Shown here one piece after another: positions 43,711-51,682 of a stretch of 64,000 nucleotides of DNA (within the stretch, counting starts at the first letter, position 1; every line of letters starts with the position of its first letter). This stretch comes from CAKOSP01 sp964370545 (lineage in GTDB: Bacteria > Bacillota_I > Bacilli_A > RF39 > UBA660). Made by a program: the position numbers and the translations under genes. Under the pieces are notes generated by a model, which was not told the origin of the DNA, searched no databases, and was given only the letters and a program-made list of their open reading frames with translations. Location: the NCBI GenBank assembly GCA_964370545.1, contig CAYJJQ010000001.1, positions 142,802 to 206,801 on the forward strand, read 5' to 3'.

Positions 43711-44415
43711 ATGAGAAAAAGTAATATTGATATTCTAGAAGAAGAATACATGACTAAAGAAGAAGTAATTAATAAAATTAGAAATTTAGAAAATAATACT
43801 ATGACTATAGTTACGGATATTAAGGAAATATTAGTAAGACCCTTTATAACTAGACAAGGAACTATACTAAGAAATAATACTGTTAGAACAGCATTAAAAT
43901 ATTTAAAAGAAAGAGCTAAAATTGAAACTGATGAAACATTTAGTCCAATAATGTATATTTGTGATTTTTTTGTTAGTAATAAAATGAATTTTAATTATAA
44001 TAGTTTGATGACATTTTGCGCTAACTTAAGAGAAGTAGTTGATACATTTGAAAATAATACTTTAGCAAAAGAAATATTTGAAGAAGCAGTAAGTGTTAAA
44101 CAAATGAACGAACCATCATTAAGACGTAGTAAAGTAGACACTAGAGATTTATTTAGATCTTATATTACAGTTGAAATAAAAAAATTAGTACCTGGTACTA
44201 AAGATGAGTATAAATTAACAAATGCTGATAGATTGACAGCTGCTAAGCTAGCTTTAGAATTTATGGTAGAAAAAGATTATCCATTAGATAATTTTGCATT
44301 ATTTGTAACAGTTGCTGATTATCAAATATTAAAGCATAATTTAGATTGTCTACCTTATAATTATCAAGCAACTAAAATAGTGAGTAATTCTAGTAAAGAA
44401 GTGAAAAAAAGATAG
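43711..44415 (+). CDS. Uncharacterised soluble protein
   Basis: This encodes 234 aa, soluble and mixed helix/strand, with no recognised domain. A possible helix-turn-helix lies at residues 55-75 (GTILRNNTVRTALKYLK), but without family support. AGAGGAG precedes the ATG. Monocistronic, ending at a terminator. Function unknown. Confidence 0.66.
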   Translation: MRKSNIDILEEEYMTKEEVINKIRNLENNTMTIVTDIKEILVRPFITRQGTILRNNTVRTALKYLKERAKIETDETFSPIMYICDFFVSNKMNFNYNSLMTFCANLREVVDTFENNTLAKEIFEEAVSVKQMNEPSLRRSKVDTRDLFRSYITVEIKKLVPGTKDEYKLTNADRLTAAKLALEFMVEKDYPLDNFALFVTVADYQILKHNLDCLPYNYQATKIVSNSSKEVKKR

Positions 44416-44432
44416 TTTATCTTTTTTTTTGT
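44405..44432 (+). terminator. Terminator
   Basis: AAAAAGATA-GT-TTATCTTTTT across the stop codon, followed by Ts. Confidence 0.6.
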
Positions 44433-44467
44433 TATTAAATACTGTATAATATGTATAGGTGATATAA

Positions 44468-44836
44468 ATGAATAATAGAGGAATATCGACTATTGAAATA
44501 TTAGTAGTAGTAGGAGTATTTAGTTTAATATATTTAGTAGGAGTTATTAATGTAACGTTTGCATTTGAAACACCTGCAACAGAAGAAGCTTATAATGATG
44601 CAATTACTAGTATATTGAATCAAAGTGAAATATATGCTGAAAAAAATAGTGAATTATTTTTAGAAACAGATACTATTGAATTATATATAAATGATTTAGT
44701 AGAAGAAGGTTATTTACCTGCTAATTCAAATGGAGATATAGTAAATCCCGTTGACGAAACTGATACTCTTAATGATATAAAAATAAGCATTGTTAAATCA
44801 GGTGAAACATACACAGCTACAGTTGTAAAAAATTGA
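44468..44836 (+). CDS. Type IV prepilin-like protein (orphan)
   Basis: This 122-aa protein has a class III signal. A short basic leader MNNRG ends in Gly5, followed by ISTIEILVVVGVFSLI with Glu at mature position 5 and a roughly 20-residue hydrophobic helix. The globular part (about 95 residues) has no cysteines and is small, like ComG pseudopilins. A prepilin peptidase and assembly ATPase are not nearby. AGGTGAT precedes the ATG. It ends TGA, with TAA two codons later. Could be part of a competence-type pilus encoded elsewhere. Confidence 0.75.
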   Translation: MNNRGISTIEILVVVGVFSLIYLVGVINVTFAFETPATEEAYNDAITSILNQSEIYAEKNSELFLETDTIELYINDLVEEGYLPANSNGDIVNPVDETDTLNDIKISIVKSGETYTATVVKN

Positions 44837-44919
44837 CTGTAAACATTTTGTCAAAAAATAACAAAAATATGTATACCTTTCAATTTCTATAGTAAAATAT
44901 TATTGTAAGGAGTGGTAAA

Positions 44920-45123
44920 ATGTTATACCCATCAATAGATAAATTACTAAACATAGTTGATTCTAAGTATAAGTTGGTTCATGTTTCATCTCAAAGAAGT
45001 AAGCAAATGCTTGAACATAATCATTTTCAAATGAAAGAATGTGATTATGAAAATAAGAAAGAATTAGGAAGAGCTTTAGAAGAACTTAATAATAATTTAA
45101 TAAATGTACATGAAAACAATTAG
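44920..45123 (+). CDS. rpoZ: RNA polymerase omega subunit
   Basis: This 67-aa protein matches the N-terminal core of bacterial omega: YPSIDKLLNIVDSKYKLVHVS, given in part, then QRSKQML, and the later KKELGRALEEL. Omega stabilises the beta' subunit in RNA polymerase. AAGGAGTGG precedes the ATG. In many Firmicutes it follows gmk; here it stands alone before tRNA-Ala. Confidence 0.87.
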   Translation: MLYPSIDKLLNIVDSKYKLVHVSSQRSKQMLEHNHFQMKECDYENKKELGRALEELNNNLINVHENN

Positions 45124-45181
45124 AAATTAACTAAAAGTACTTGATTATTAATTATCAATATGATAAAATAATCTTGCTTTT

Positions 45182-45258
45182 GGGGAATTGGCTCAGTTGG
45201 CTAGAGCACCTGCCTTGCACGCAGGGGGTCAAGGGTTCGAATCCCTTATTCTCCACCA
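45182..45258 (+). tRNA. tRNA-Ala (anticodon TGC)
   Basis: Acceptor GGGGAAT pairs with ATTCTCC, D arm GGCTCAGTTGGCTAGAGC, anticodon stem CCTGC/GCAGG enclosing CTTGCAC (anticodon TGC), T arm AAGGGTTCGAATCCCTT and encoded CCA. Confidence 0.96.
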
Positions 45259-45268
45259 AAGTAAAATT

Positions 45269-45292
45269 AAACTAGCTATATGCTAGTTTTTT
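45269..45292 (+). terminator. Terminator after tRNA-Ala
   Basis: AAACTAGC-TATAT-GCTAGTTT followed by Ts. Confidence 0.75.
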
Positions 45293-45370
45293 TCTTTATA
45301 TTTATTAAATATAAAATTATAGTTGTTTATAGTATTTAACTAGTATATAATATTAGTTGAAAGGATTCTT

Positions 45371-46642
45371 ATGAGTGAAATAGCATTATTACCAGCAGAT
45401 ATATATAAGGTAGTTAATAAAACTATTTTAACTGACTTTGACAGAAAAGTTTTAGTGGCTTTTTATGAGCCAATTATTGGTCCATTTGCTTCTAGTTTGT
45501 ATTTAACTTTGTGGCATGATTTAGAACAATTAGAACTATATAGTAGAGATCTTAATCATCATCATTTAATGAAAATTCTTAAGAGTAGTATGAATAATCT
45601 TAAGGTAGCTAGAGAAATATTAGAATCTATGGGTTTGTTAAAAACATATTTAAAAGAAGGAGACCTTAATTCATATATTTATGAATTATATTCGCCACTT
45701 TCTCCATATGAATTTTTTAATCATCCTATTCTTAATATAGTTTTATATAATAATATAGGTAGAGAAGAATATGAAAGATTAAAATTATTTTATCAAAAAA
45801 TAAAAATAAATACTAAAGAATATAAAGATATTACTAAACAGTTAGATGATGTATATAAAAGCGACAGTTATCAAGCTTCTGATGACATTAGAGAAAGAAC
45901 TATTACTAATATAACAGTTAGTAATAAAATTGATTATGACTTACTTATTGCTAATATTCCCAAAAGTTTAATTAATGATAAAACCTTTAATAAAAGAAGT
46001 AAAGATTTAATTAATTTATTAGCTTTTATATACGATATTGATACTATTAAAATGAGTGAAATAGTTAGAAGTGTATTAAATGAATTTGGTATGATTGATA
46101 AAAATGAACTTAGAATAGCTACTAGAAAGTTTTATCAGTTTAATAATAATTCATTACCAACTTTAGTATATAGATCCCAACCTGACTTTTTAAAAAGCCC
46201 TGATGGTGATAATTCAATGCGTGGTAAAATAATTAATTTATTTGAAAATACAACTCCATATGATTTTTTAAAAAGTAAAAATAGAGGTGTTAAACCTACT
46301 GCTAAAGATTTGAAAATATTAGAAATGTTAATGGTAGACATGGAACTTTCACCAGCTGTAGTAAATGTATTAATAGATTATGTTTTAAGAAAAAATAATA
46401 ATAAATTTATTAGTGCTTATGTAGAAGCAGTAGCTGCTCAGTGGAATAGAGCAGGTGTTAAAACTGCGAAAGAAGCAATGGAATTTGCCGAAAAAGAACA
46501 TAAGAAAATGAGTAATAAAGTTATTAAAAAAACAGTTAAAACAGAAGTTAAACCACCATGGTTTAATGAGAATATTGGTAAAGATGAAATAACTAAGGAG
46601 CAAGAAGAAGAATTAAAAGATTTGTTAAAGGAGTTTAGTTAA
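45371..46642 (+). CDS. dnaB: Helicase-loading protein DnaB (Bacillus type)
   Basis: This 423-aa protein is the Firmicutes DnaB/DnaD-family initiator, not the hexameric helicase. The N-terminal winged-helix region (FDRKVLVAFYEPIIGP, LYLTLWHDLE) and the C-terminal DnaB_2 domain (about 300-375: YDFLKSKNRGVKPTAKDLK, VLIDYVLRKNNNKF, YVEAVAAQW) fit. The linker is charged. It loads helicase at oriC with DnaD and DnaI on the membrane. It shares one base with the dnaI start, the standard dnaB-dnaI pair. Confidence 0.94.
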   Translation: MSEIALLPADIYKVVNKTILTDFDRKVLVAFYEPIIGPFASSLYLTLWHDLEQLELYSRDLNHHHLMKILKSSMNNLKVAREILESMGLLKTYLKEGDLNSYIYELYSPLSPYEFFNHPILNIVLYNNIGREEYERLKLFYQKIKINTKEYKDITKQLDDVYKSDSYQASDDIRERTITNITVSNKIDYDLLIANIPKSLINDKTFNKRSKDLINLLAFIYDIDTIKMSEIVRSVLNEFGMIDKNELRIATRKFYQFNNNSLPTLVYRSQPDFLKSPDGDNSMRGKIINLFENTTPYDFLKSKNRGVKPTAKDLKILEMLMVDMELSPAVVNVLIDYVLRKNNNKFISAYVEAVAAQWNRAGVKTAKEAMEFAEKEHKKMSNKVIKKTVKTEVKPPWFNENIGKDEITKEQEEELKDLLKEFS

Positions 46643-47532
46643 TGGAAAAATTTAATATACCTAATAGTCAAAAAGTAAAAGCAAAAGTTGATAATGAATT
46701 TAGATTAGCTATGTCAAAAACAGAGTTTAAAAATATAGTTAAAAATATAAATATTCCAGAACAGTTAGCTAAAAAAAATGTAACTAAAATAAATGCAAGC
46801 ATAGATGATCTTAAAAATTGTAAAACATGTAAAGGTTTATATCAATGTAAAAACGCATTTGAAGGACATGTATATTATCCTTCTATAGTAGATGATAGAC
46901 TTATTTTTGGTTATGCTCCATGTAAGTATCAGAAAAAAATGATTCTTGCTAAAGAAAATAAAGAAACTAGCGAAAATGTACTTAAAAAAGCTAGAATGAA
47001 AGATATAGATATAACAGATAAAAATAGAGTAGCTCTTATAAAATGGATAAAAGCATTTTATGATAATTATGATCCTAGTAAAACTCAAAAAGGATTATAT
47101 TTACACGGTTCATTTGGAAGTGGTAAAACTTACTTAATATCAGCTTTATTTAATGAATTAAAAGAAACTAAAAATATTCAAAGTGAAATAGTTTATTATC
47201 CAGATTTACTTAGAAGTTTAAGAGATAATTTTGATTTATTGGAAAGTAAAGTTGAATATTTAAAAGGTGTTGAATTATTAATGTTAGATGATATTGGTGC
47301 AGAAAATGTAACTAGCTGGGGTAGAGATGAAATATTATCTACAATTCTTCAATATAGAATGAATGAGGGATTAACTACATTTTTTACATCTAATTTAACA
47401 ATAAAAGAATTAGAATCACACTTAGCGATTACTAAAAATAGTGAAGATTTTGTAAAAGCTAGAAGAATCATTGAAAGAGTAAAACAATTGACTGAAGATA
47501 TAGAGTTAATCAGTCAAAATAAAAGAATATAA
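46642..47532 (+). CDS. dnaI: Primosomal protein DnaI (helicase loader ATPase)
   Basis: This 296-aa AAA+ loader has an N-terminal zinc-binding domain with Cys60, Cys63, Cys69, His76 and Cys94. A DnaC-type ATPase domain follows: Walker A GSFGSGKT (about 156-163), Walker B LLMLDDIGAE, sensor TSNLT and arginine finger in RIIERVKQL. It delivers the replicative helicase to DNA. It overlaps dnaB by one base. The recA LexA-type box begins within its stop codon. Confidence 0.95.
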   Translation: MEKFNIPNSQKVKAKVDNEFRLAMSKTEFKNIVKNINIPEQLAKKNVTKINASIDDLKNCKTCKGLYQCKNAFEGHVYYPSIVDDRLIFGYAPCKYQKKMILAKENKETSENVLKKARMKDIDITDKNRVALIKWIKAFYDNYDPSKTQKGLYLHGSFGSGKTYLISALFNELKETKNIQSEIVYYPDLLRSLRDNFDLLESKVEYLKGVELLMLDDIGAENVTSWGRDEILSTILQYRMNEGLTTFFTSNLTIKELESHLAITKNSEDFVKARRIIERVKQLTEDIELISQNKRI

Positions 47533-47543
47533 ACATTTGTTCG
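47530..47543. promoter_or_regulatory. Probable LexA (SOS) box before recA
   Basis: TAAACATTTGTTCG matches the Gram-positive SOS box CGAAC-N4-GTTCG at 12 of 14 positions, including AAC and GTTCG. It lies 8 bases before the recA -35 element and overlaps the dnaI stop codon. Confidence 0.65.
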
Positions 47544-47551
47544 CTTTTGTG

Positions 47552-47580
47552 TTGACAATTGTTTTTTTTTGTTATACAAT
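47552..47580 (+). promoter_or_regulatory. recA promoter
   Basis: Consensus TTGACA (47552-47557), a 17-bp spacer and TACAAT (47575-47580), 32 bases before the recA start codon. The spacer is mostly Ts. Confidence 0.75.
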
Positions 47581-47612
47581 GTGAATGTATCAGAGTTATA
47601 CTAGGAGGAAAA

Positions 47613-48644
47613 ATGAAATCTACAAAGGAAGTAAAAAATAAAGATAAAACACTAGAACAGGTTTTAAGTGATATAGAAAAGCAATTTGGAGCTGGAGCTA
47701 TTATGAAGTTAGGCACTGATGATCACATAGAAATTGATGTTGTATCAACTGGATCTCTTGCACTGGACGTTGCGTTGGGAGTTGGAGGTTTTCCAAGAGG
47801 AAGAATTATAGAAATATTCGGACCAGAATCAAGTGGTAAAACAACTATTGCTTTAGAAGCTATTGCCGCAACTCAAAAAGCTGGAGGAAGAGCTGCATTT
47901 ATAGATGCAGAGCACGCTTTAGATCCAGTTTATGCTAAAGCTTTAGGTGTAAATATTAGTGATTTATTATTATCGCAACCCGATACTGGAGAGCAAGCAC
48001 TAGAAATATGCGAAGCGTTAGTTAGAAGTGAAGCAATAGATTTAATAATAATAGATTCAGTTGCTGCTTTGGTTCCACAAGCAGAAATAGATGGAGAAAT
48101 GGGAGATTCACATGTTGGTTTACAAGCAAGATTAATGTCGCAGGCTCTTCGTAAACTATCAGGTATTATGAATAAAACTAATACAACTGCTATATTTATA
48201 AATCAATTACGTGAAAAAGTTGGAGTTATGTTTGGAAATCCAGAGACTACTCCTGGAGGAAGAGCTCTTAAATTTTATTCAACTATAAGACTTGATATTA
48301 GACGTGGAGAGCAACTTAAAATGGGAGATCAAGTAATTGGTAACAAAACAAATATTAAAGTAGTTAAAAATAAAGTGGCGCCACCATTTAAAACTGCAGG
48401 TGTAGATATAATGTACGGTGAAGGAATTTCTAAAGAAGGTGAGTTAATTGATTTAGCTGCTGATATTGGAATAATAGAAAAAAGTGGTGCATGGTATTCA
48501 TATAATGAAGATAAAATTGGTCAAGGTAAAGAAAACGTAAAGCAATTTTTAAAAGAAAATGATAAAATTTTTGATGAACTTGATAAAAAAGTAAGAGATT
48601 ACTACAATTTTAAGTCTAAAAATACAGACAAAAAAAATAATTAG
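47613..48644 (+). CDS. recA: Recombinase RecA
   Basis: This 343-aa recombinase catalyses strand exchange and LexA cleavage. Walker A is GPESSGKT (about 70-77). DSVAALVPQAEI, NQLREKVGVMFGNPETTPGG, shown here as INQLREKVGVMFG, and the C-terminal domain are standard, and the acidic/lysine C-tail is short. ATG 47613 with AGGAGG upstream is chosen; upstream in-frame codons cover the promoter. An SOS box points to damage-inducible expression. It precedes rny as in Bacillus. Confidence 0.98.
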   Translation: MKSTKEVKNKDKTLEQVLSDIEKQFGAGAIMKLGTDDHIEIDVVSTGSLALDVALGVGGFPRGRIIEIFGPESSGKTTIALEAIAATQKAGGRAAFIDAEHALDPVYAKALGVNISDLLLSQPDTGEQALEICEALVRSEAIDLIIIDSVAALVPQAEIDGEMGDSHVGLQARLMSQALRKLSGIMNKTNTTAIFINQLREKVGVMFGNPETTPGGRALKFYSTIRLDIRRGEQLKMGDQVIGNKTNIKVVKNKVAPPFKTAGVDIMYGEGISKEGELIDLAADIGIIEKSGAWYSYNEDKIGQGKENVKQFLKENDKIFDELDKKVRDYYNFKSKNTDKKNN

Positions 48645-48668
48645 TCAAAATACCTTGCTTATTTTAAG

Positions 48669-48710
48669 AATAACTTTTATAATAAATTTATAGAAGTTAT
48701 TTTTATTTCT
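48669..48710 (+). terminator. Possible terminator between recA and rny
   Basis: AATAACTT-TTATAA...TATAGAAGTTATT forms an imperfect long stem followed by TTTTATTT. Confidence 0.55.
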
Positions 48711-48728
48711 ATAAATAAAGGAGAAAAA

Positions 48729-50282
48729 ATGGATAATATTTTATTAACTATTTTGACTCTAATTCTTGGATTGGCACTAGGTGTATTTGTTTCATGGTTG
48801 ATAAATTACCTAAGAAATGCTAATACTGAAAAAACAGCGAATAAAATAATTGAAAATGCTAAAAGAGAAGCTGACAAAAATAAAAGAGATAGCCTTTTAG
48901 AAATTAAGGAAGAATCTTACAAATTAAAACAGCAAGTTGATGCTGAAGTAAAAGAGAAAAAAGCTGAAGTTTTAGCAGCTGAAGATAGACTTTTAACAAG
49001 AGAAACTAATTTAGACAAAAGAGAAGAAATGCTTCATAATAGGGATAAGTCTCTTGAAGAAAAAGAACAAGGTTTATTAGCTAGACAAGCAGTAATGCAA
49101 GAAAAAGAGGAAAAAATAGAAAAGTTACTTAAAGAAGAAGTAGCTGCGCTAGAAAAAGTATCTGGATTAAGTAAAGAAAAAGCAAAAGATAAAATCATGG
49201 AAATAGTGGAAAAAAACATTGCTTTAGAAATTGCAGATTACATTAAAACAGAAGAAAGTAAAGCTAAAGTTGAAGCTAACGAAAAAGCTAAACAATTAAT
49301 TGTTAGTAGTATGGAAAGATATTCTGATGATGTTGTAGGAGTACAAACAGTTTCAACAATAGATTTACCTAATGATGATATGAAAGGTAGATTGATTGGT
49401 AGAGAGGGTAGAAATATCCGTACTATTGAATCAATCACTGGTGTTGATTTAATTATAGATGATACGCCTGAAGCTATTGTAATTTCGTCTTTTGATCCAC
49501 TTAGAAGAGAAATTGCTAAAATTACAATTGAAACATTAATTAAAGATGGAAGAATACATCCATCTAGAATTGAAGAAGTATATGAAAAAGTATCAAATGA
49601 TATTAATTCAAAAATTACTGAAATTGGAAACAAAACAATTAATGATTTAGGTTTAACTAAAATTGATTCTGAAATTATTACATTAATAGGAAAACTTAAT
49701 TTTAGAACTAGTTATGGTCAAAATGCATTAAAACACTCTATAGAAGTGGCTAACTTAACTGGATTAATGGCAGCTGAACTTGGAGAAAATGTACTTCTTG
49801 CTAAAAGAGCAGGTTTATTACATGATATTGGTAAAGCAATAGATTTTGAAATTGAAGGATCACATGTTACTATTGGAGCAGATGTAGCTAGAAAACATAA
49901 AGAAAATGATATAGTAGTAAATTCAATTCTTTCTCATCATGGAGATGAAGATGCTAAAAGTGTTATTGCAACATTAGTGGCGATAGCAGATACACTTTCT
50001 GCAGCAAGACCAGGAGCAAGAAATGATTCTTTAGATAATTATATAAAAAGATTAGAACAACTTGAAGAAATAGGTAATTCCTACGAAGGTGTTGAAAAAA
50101 CCTATGCAATGCAAGCTGGAAGAGAAGTTCGTGTAATGGTTAAACCAGGAGAAATAGATGATGCTAATAGTTATAAAATAGCAAGGGAAATGAAAGAACG
50201 TATTGAAAATGAAATGCAATATCCTGGAACTATAAAAATAACTGTAATTAGAGAAACAAGAGCTTTAGAAGAAGCAAAATAA
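48729..50282 (+). CDS. rny: Ribonuclease Y
   Basis: This 517-aa endoribonuclease starts mRNA decay at the membrane. It has one N-terminal membrane helix (about 3-25) and a long coiled coil (about 35-165). A KH domain (about 205-270) includes MKGRLIGREGRNIRTIE, and an HD domain has AGLLHDIGKA and SHHGDEDA. Length matches the family. AAAGGAG precedes the ATG. It follows recA as in Bacillus. RNase J1 and the J2-like relic, its usual degradosome partners, are also in the window. Confidence 0.97.
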   Translation: MDNILLTILTLILGLALGVFVSWLINYLRNANTEKTANKIIENAKREADKNKRDSLLEIKEESYKLKQQVDAEVKEKKAEVLAAEDRLLTRETNLDKREEMLHNRDKSLEEKEQGLLARQAVMQEKEEKIEKLLKEEVAALEKVSGLSKEKAKDKIMEIVEKNIALEIADYIKTEESKAKVEANEKAKQLIVSSMERYSDDVVGVQTVSTIDLPNDDMKGRLIGREGRNIRTIESITGVDLIIDDTPEAIVISSFDPLRREIAKITIETLIKDGRIHPSRIEEVYEKVSNDINSKITEIGNKTINDLGLTKIDSEIITLIGKLNFRTSYGQNALKHSIEVANLTGLMAAELGENVLLAKRAGLLHDIGKAIDFEIEGSHVTIGADVARKHKENDIVVNSILSHHGDEDAKSVIATLVAIADTLSAARPGARNDSLDNYIKRLEQLEEIGNSYEGVEKTYAMQAGREVRVMVKPGEIDDANSYKIAREMKERIENEMQYPGTIKITVIRETRALEEAK

Positions 50283-50307
50283 TTGTTGGTAACAACAATT
50301 TTTTTGT
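50280..50307 (+). terminator. Terminator after rny
   Basis: AATTGTTG-GTAA-CAACAATT plus seven Ts. Confidence 0.82.
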
Positions 50308-50360
50308 TGTCTAATTTATAATAAAAAGATATAATATTATTAAGTTTTACAGGAGGATTT

Positions 50361-51656
50361 ATGGTTACAATAGTGATGGGGTTACAATATGGTGATGAAG
50401 GAAAAAGTAGAGTAATAAGTAAATTAGCAAAAAAGTATGATTTAGTAATAAGGTCAACAGGGGAATTAAATTTACATGCTGATGCAAAACATGAATTAAA
50501 ATTATTACCTAAATCAATATTGGATAGAGATATTAAATCAATTATTTCTCCAGGAGTTATAATTAATTTAGAGATTTTAAATAAAGAAATAATTGCTTTA
50601 AGAGATGTAGGAGTTAAATTAAATGGTAGATTATTTATTTCTGAAAAAGCACATATAATTCTTCCTCATTATGCAAAATTAGATGCAATAAGAGATGAAC
50701 TTAAGAATAATCCTAGAACAATAAATAATTTAGGAATATCATCTGCATTTGCACATAAAGTTCAAGGTGTTGGATTTACAGTAGAAGATCTTTTAGGAAA
50801 TAATAATGATATTCATTCTAAAATTATAGAAAATATTAATAGCTCTTTTGCTATGATAAAAAGATTTGATATAGATATTGATGTAAAAGATTTTATTGAT
50901 CCGATTGATGTTTTTGAGTGGATAATTAAACAAAAAAAATTAATAATGCCTTATATAGCGAATACTCAACATATAATAAATAATTCTTTGATTTCAGGTG
51001 AAAATATTATTATTGAAGGAATGGGTCCAACTGGATTTGATATTGATCATGGTAATTATCCTGAAGTTTCATCTTCAAGTCATAATGCTAGTGGAAGTGC
51101 AGCCGGTGCTGGAATAGGACCAACATATATTGACGAAGTAGTAGGTGTGATTAAAGCTTATACCTCTAGACCAGATAATGGACCTTTTATAACGGAATTA
51201 AATAATAGTGTTGGTAATACACTAAAAAAATCAAATGAAGTTTCTAATGCTACATCAATTAGATGTGGTTGGTTAGATTTAGTTCAAATAAATCAATTTA
51301 AATATATTAATGGAGTTACAAGTTTATGTATAAATCATTTAGATGTAGTAGGTAAACTTGATGAAATTAAAATATGTGTGGCATATAAAAATAAAAAAAC
51401 TGGCGAAATAATAACTGCTATTCCAAATAATTTTTCTAAAGAATTTAAAAATTATGAACCAGTATATAAAACTTTTTCAGGAAATTTTGATGTTAAAGAT
51501 TGTCAAAAGTTTGCAGAATTACCTGCATCAGCTCAAAAATATATAAACTTCATTAGTGAATATACAGGCCTTAAAATAAATTATATTGGTACAGGCGAGA
51601 TGATGAAAGATACTATTGAAATAAAAGGTAAATCAAGAATTATCACAAAAAAATAA
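50361..51656 (+). CDS. Divergent adenylosuccinate synthetase (PurA) paralogue
   Basis: This 431-aa protein has the PurA fold end to end: GLQYGDEGKSRVI, ISEKAHIILPHYAKLD, GFDIDHGNYPEV, GAGIGPTYIDEVVGVIKAYT, RCGWLDLV and TSLCINHLDVV. Several key motifs are altered. The IMP/GTP loop GGNNAGHT is GELNLHAD (34-41). TTGRGIGPAY is replaced by NNLGISSAFAHK, EGAQGT by EGMGPT, and the aspartate loop TTGRPRRCGW by NATSIRCGW. The catalytic Asp (Asp12) and Lys15 remain. So the standard reaction, IMP plus aspartate to adenylosuccinate with GTP, is doubtful. AGGAGG precedes the ATG. Monocistronic between rny and RNase J1. A purine-related or non-enzymatic role is possible. Confidence 0.85.
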   Translation: MVTIVMGLQYGDEGKSRVISKLAKKYDLVIRSTGELNLHADAKHELKLLPKSILDRDIKSIISPGVIINLEILNKEIIALRDVGVKLNGRLFISEKAHIILPHYAKLDAIRDELKNNPRTINNLGISSAFAHKVQGVGFTVEDLLGNNNDIHSKIIENINSSFAMIKRFDIDIDVKDFIDPIDVFEWIIKQKKLIMPYIANTQHIINNSLISGENIIIEGMGPTGFDIDHGNYPEVSSSSHNASGSAAGAGIGPTYIDEVVGVIKAYTSRPDNGPFITELNNSVGNTLKKSNEVSNATSIRCGWLDLVQINQFKYINGVTSLCINHLDVVGKLDEIKICVAYKNKKTGEIITAIPNNFSKEFKNYEPVYKTFSGNFDVKDCQKFAELPASAQKYINFISEYTGLKINYIGTGEMMKDTIEIKGKSRIITKK

Positions 51657-51682
51657 GAAACGTATAAACGTTTCTTTTATTT
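51655..51682. terminator. Bidirectional terminator
   Basis: AAGAAACGT-ATAA-ACGTTTCTT between convergent genes ending at 51656 and 51677. Confidence 0.8.

Noticed and set aside
50361..51656. PurZ (2-aminoadenine pathway) identity
   Set aside because: The catalytic Asp of PurA is kept, the motif changes do not match those I associate with PurZ, and no phage genes are adjacent. Kept only as a comparison.
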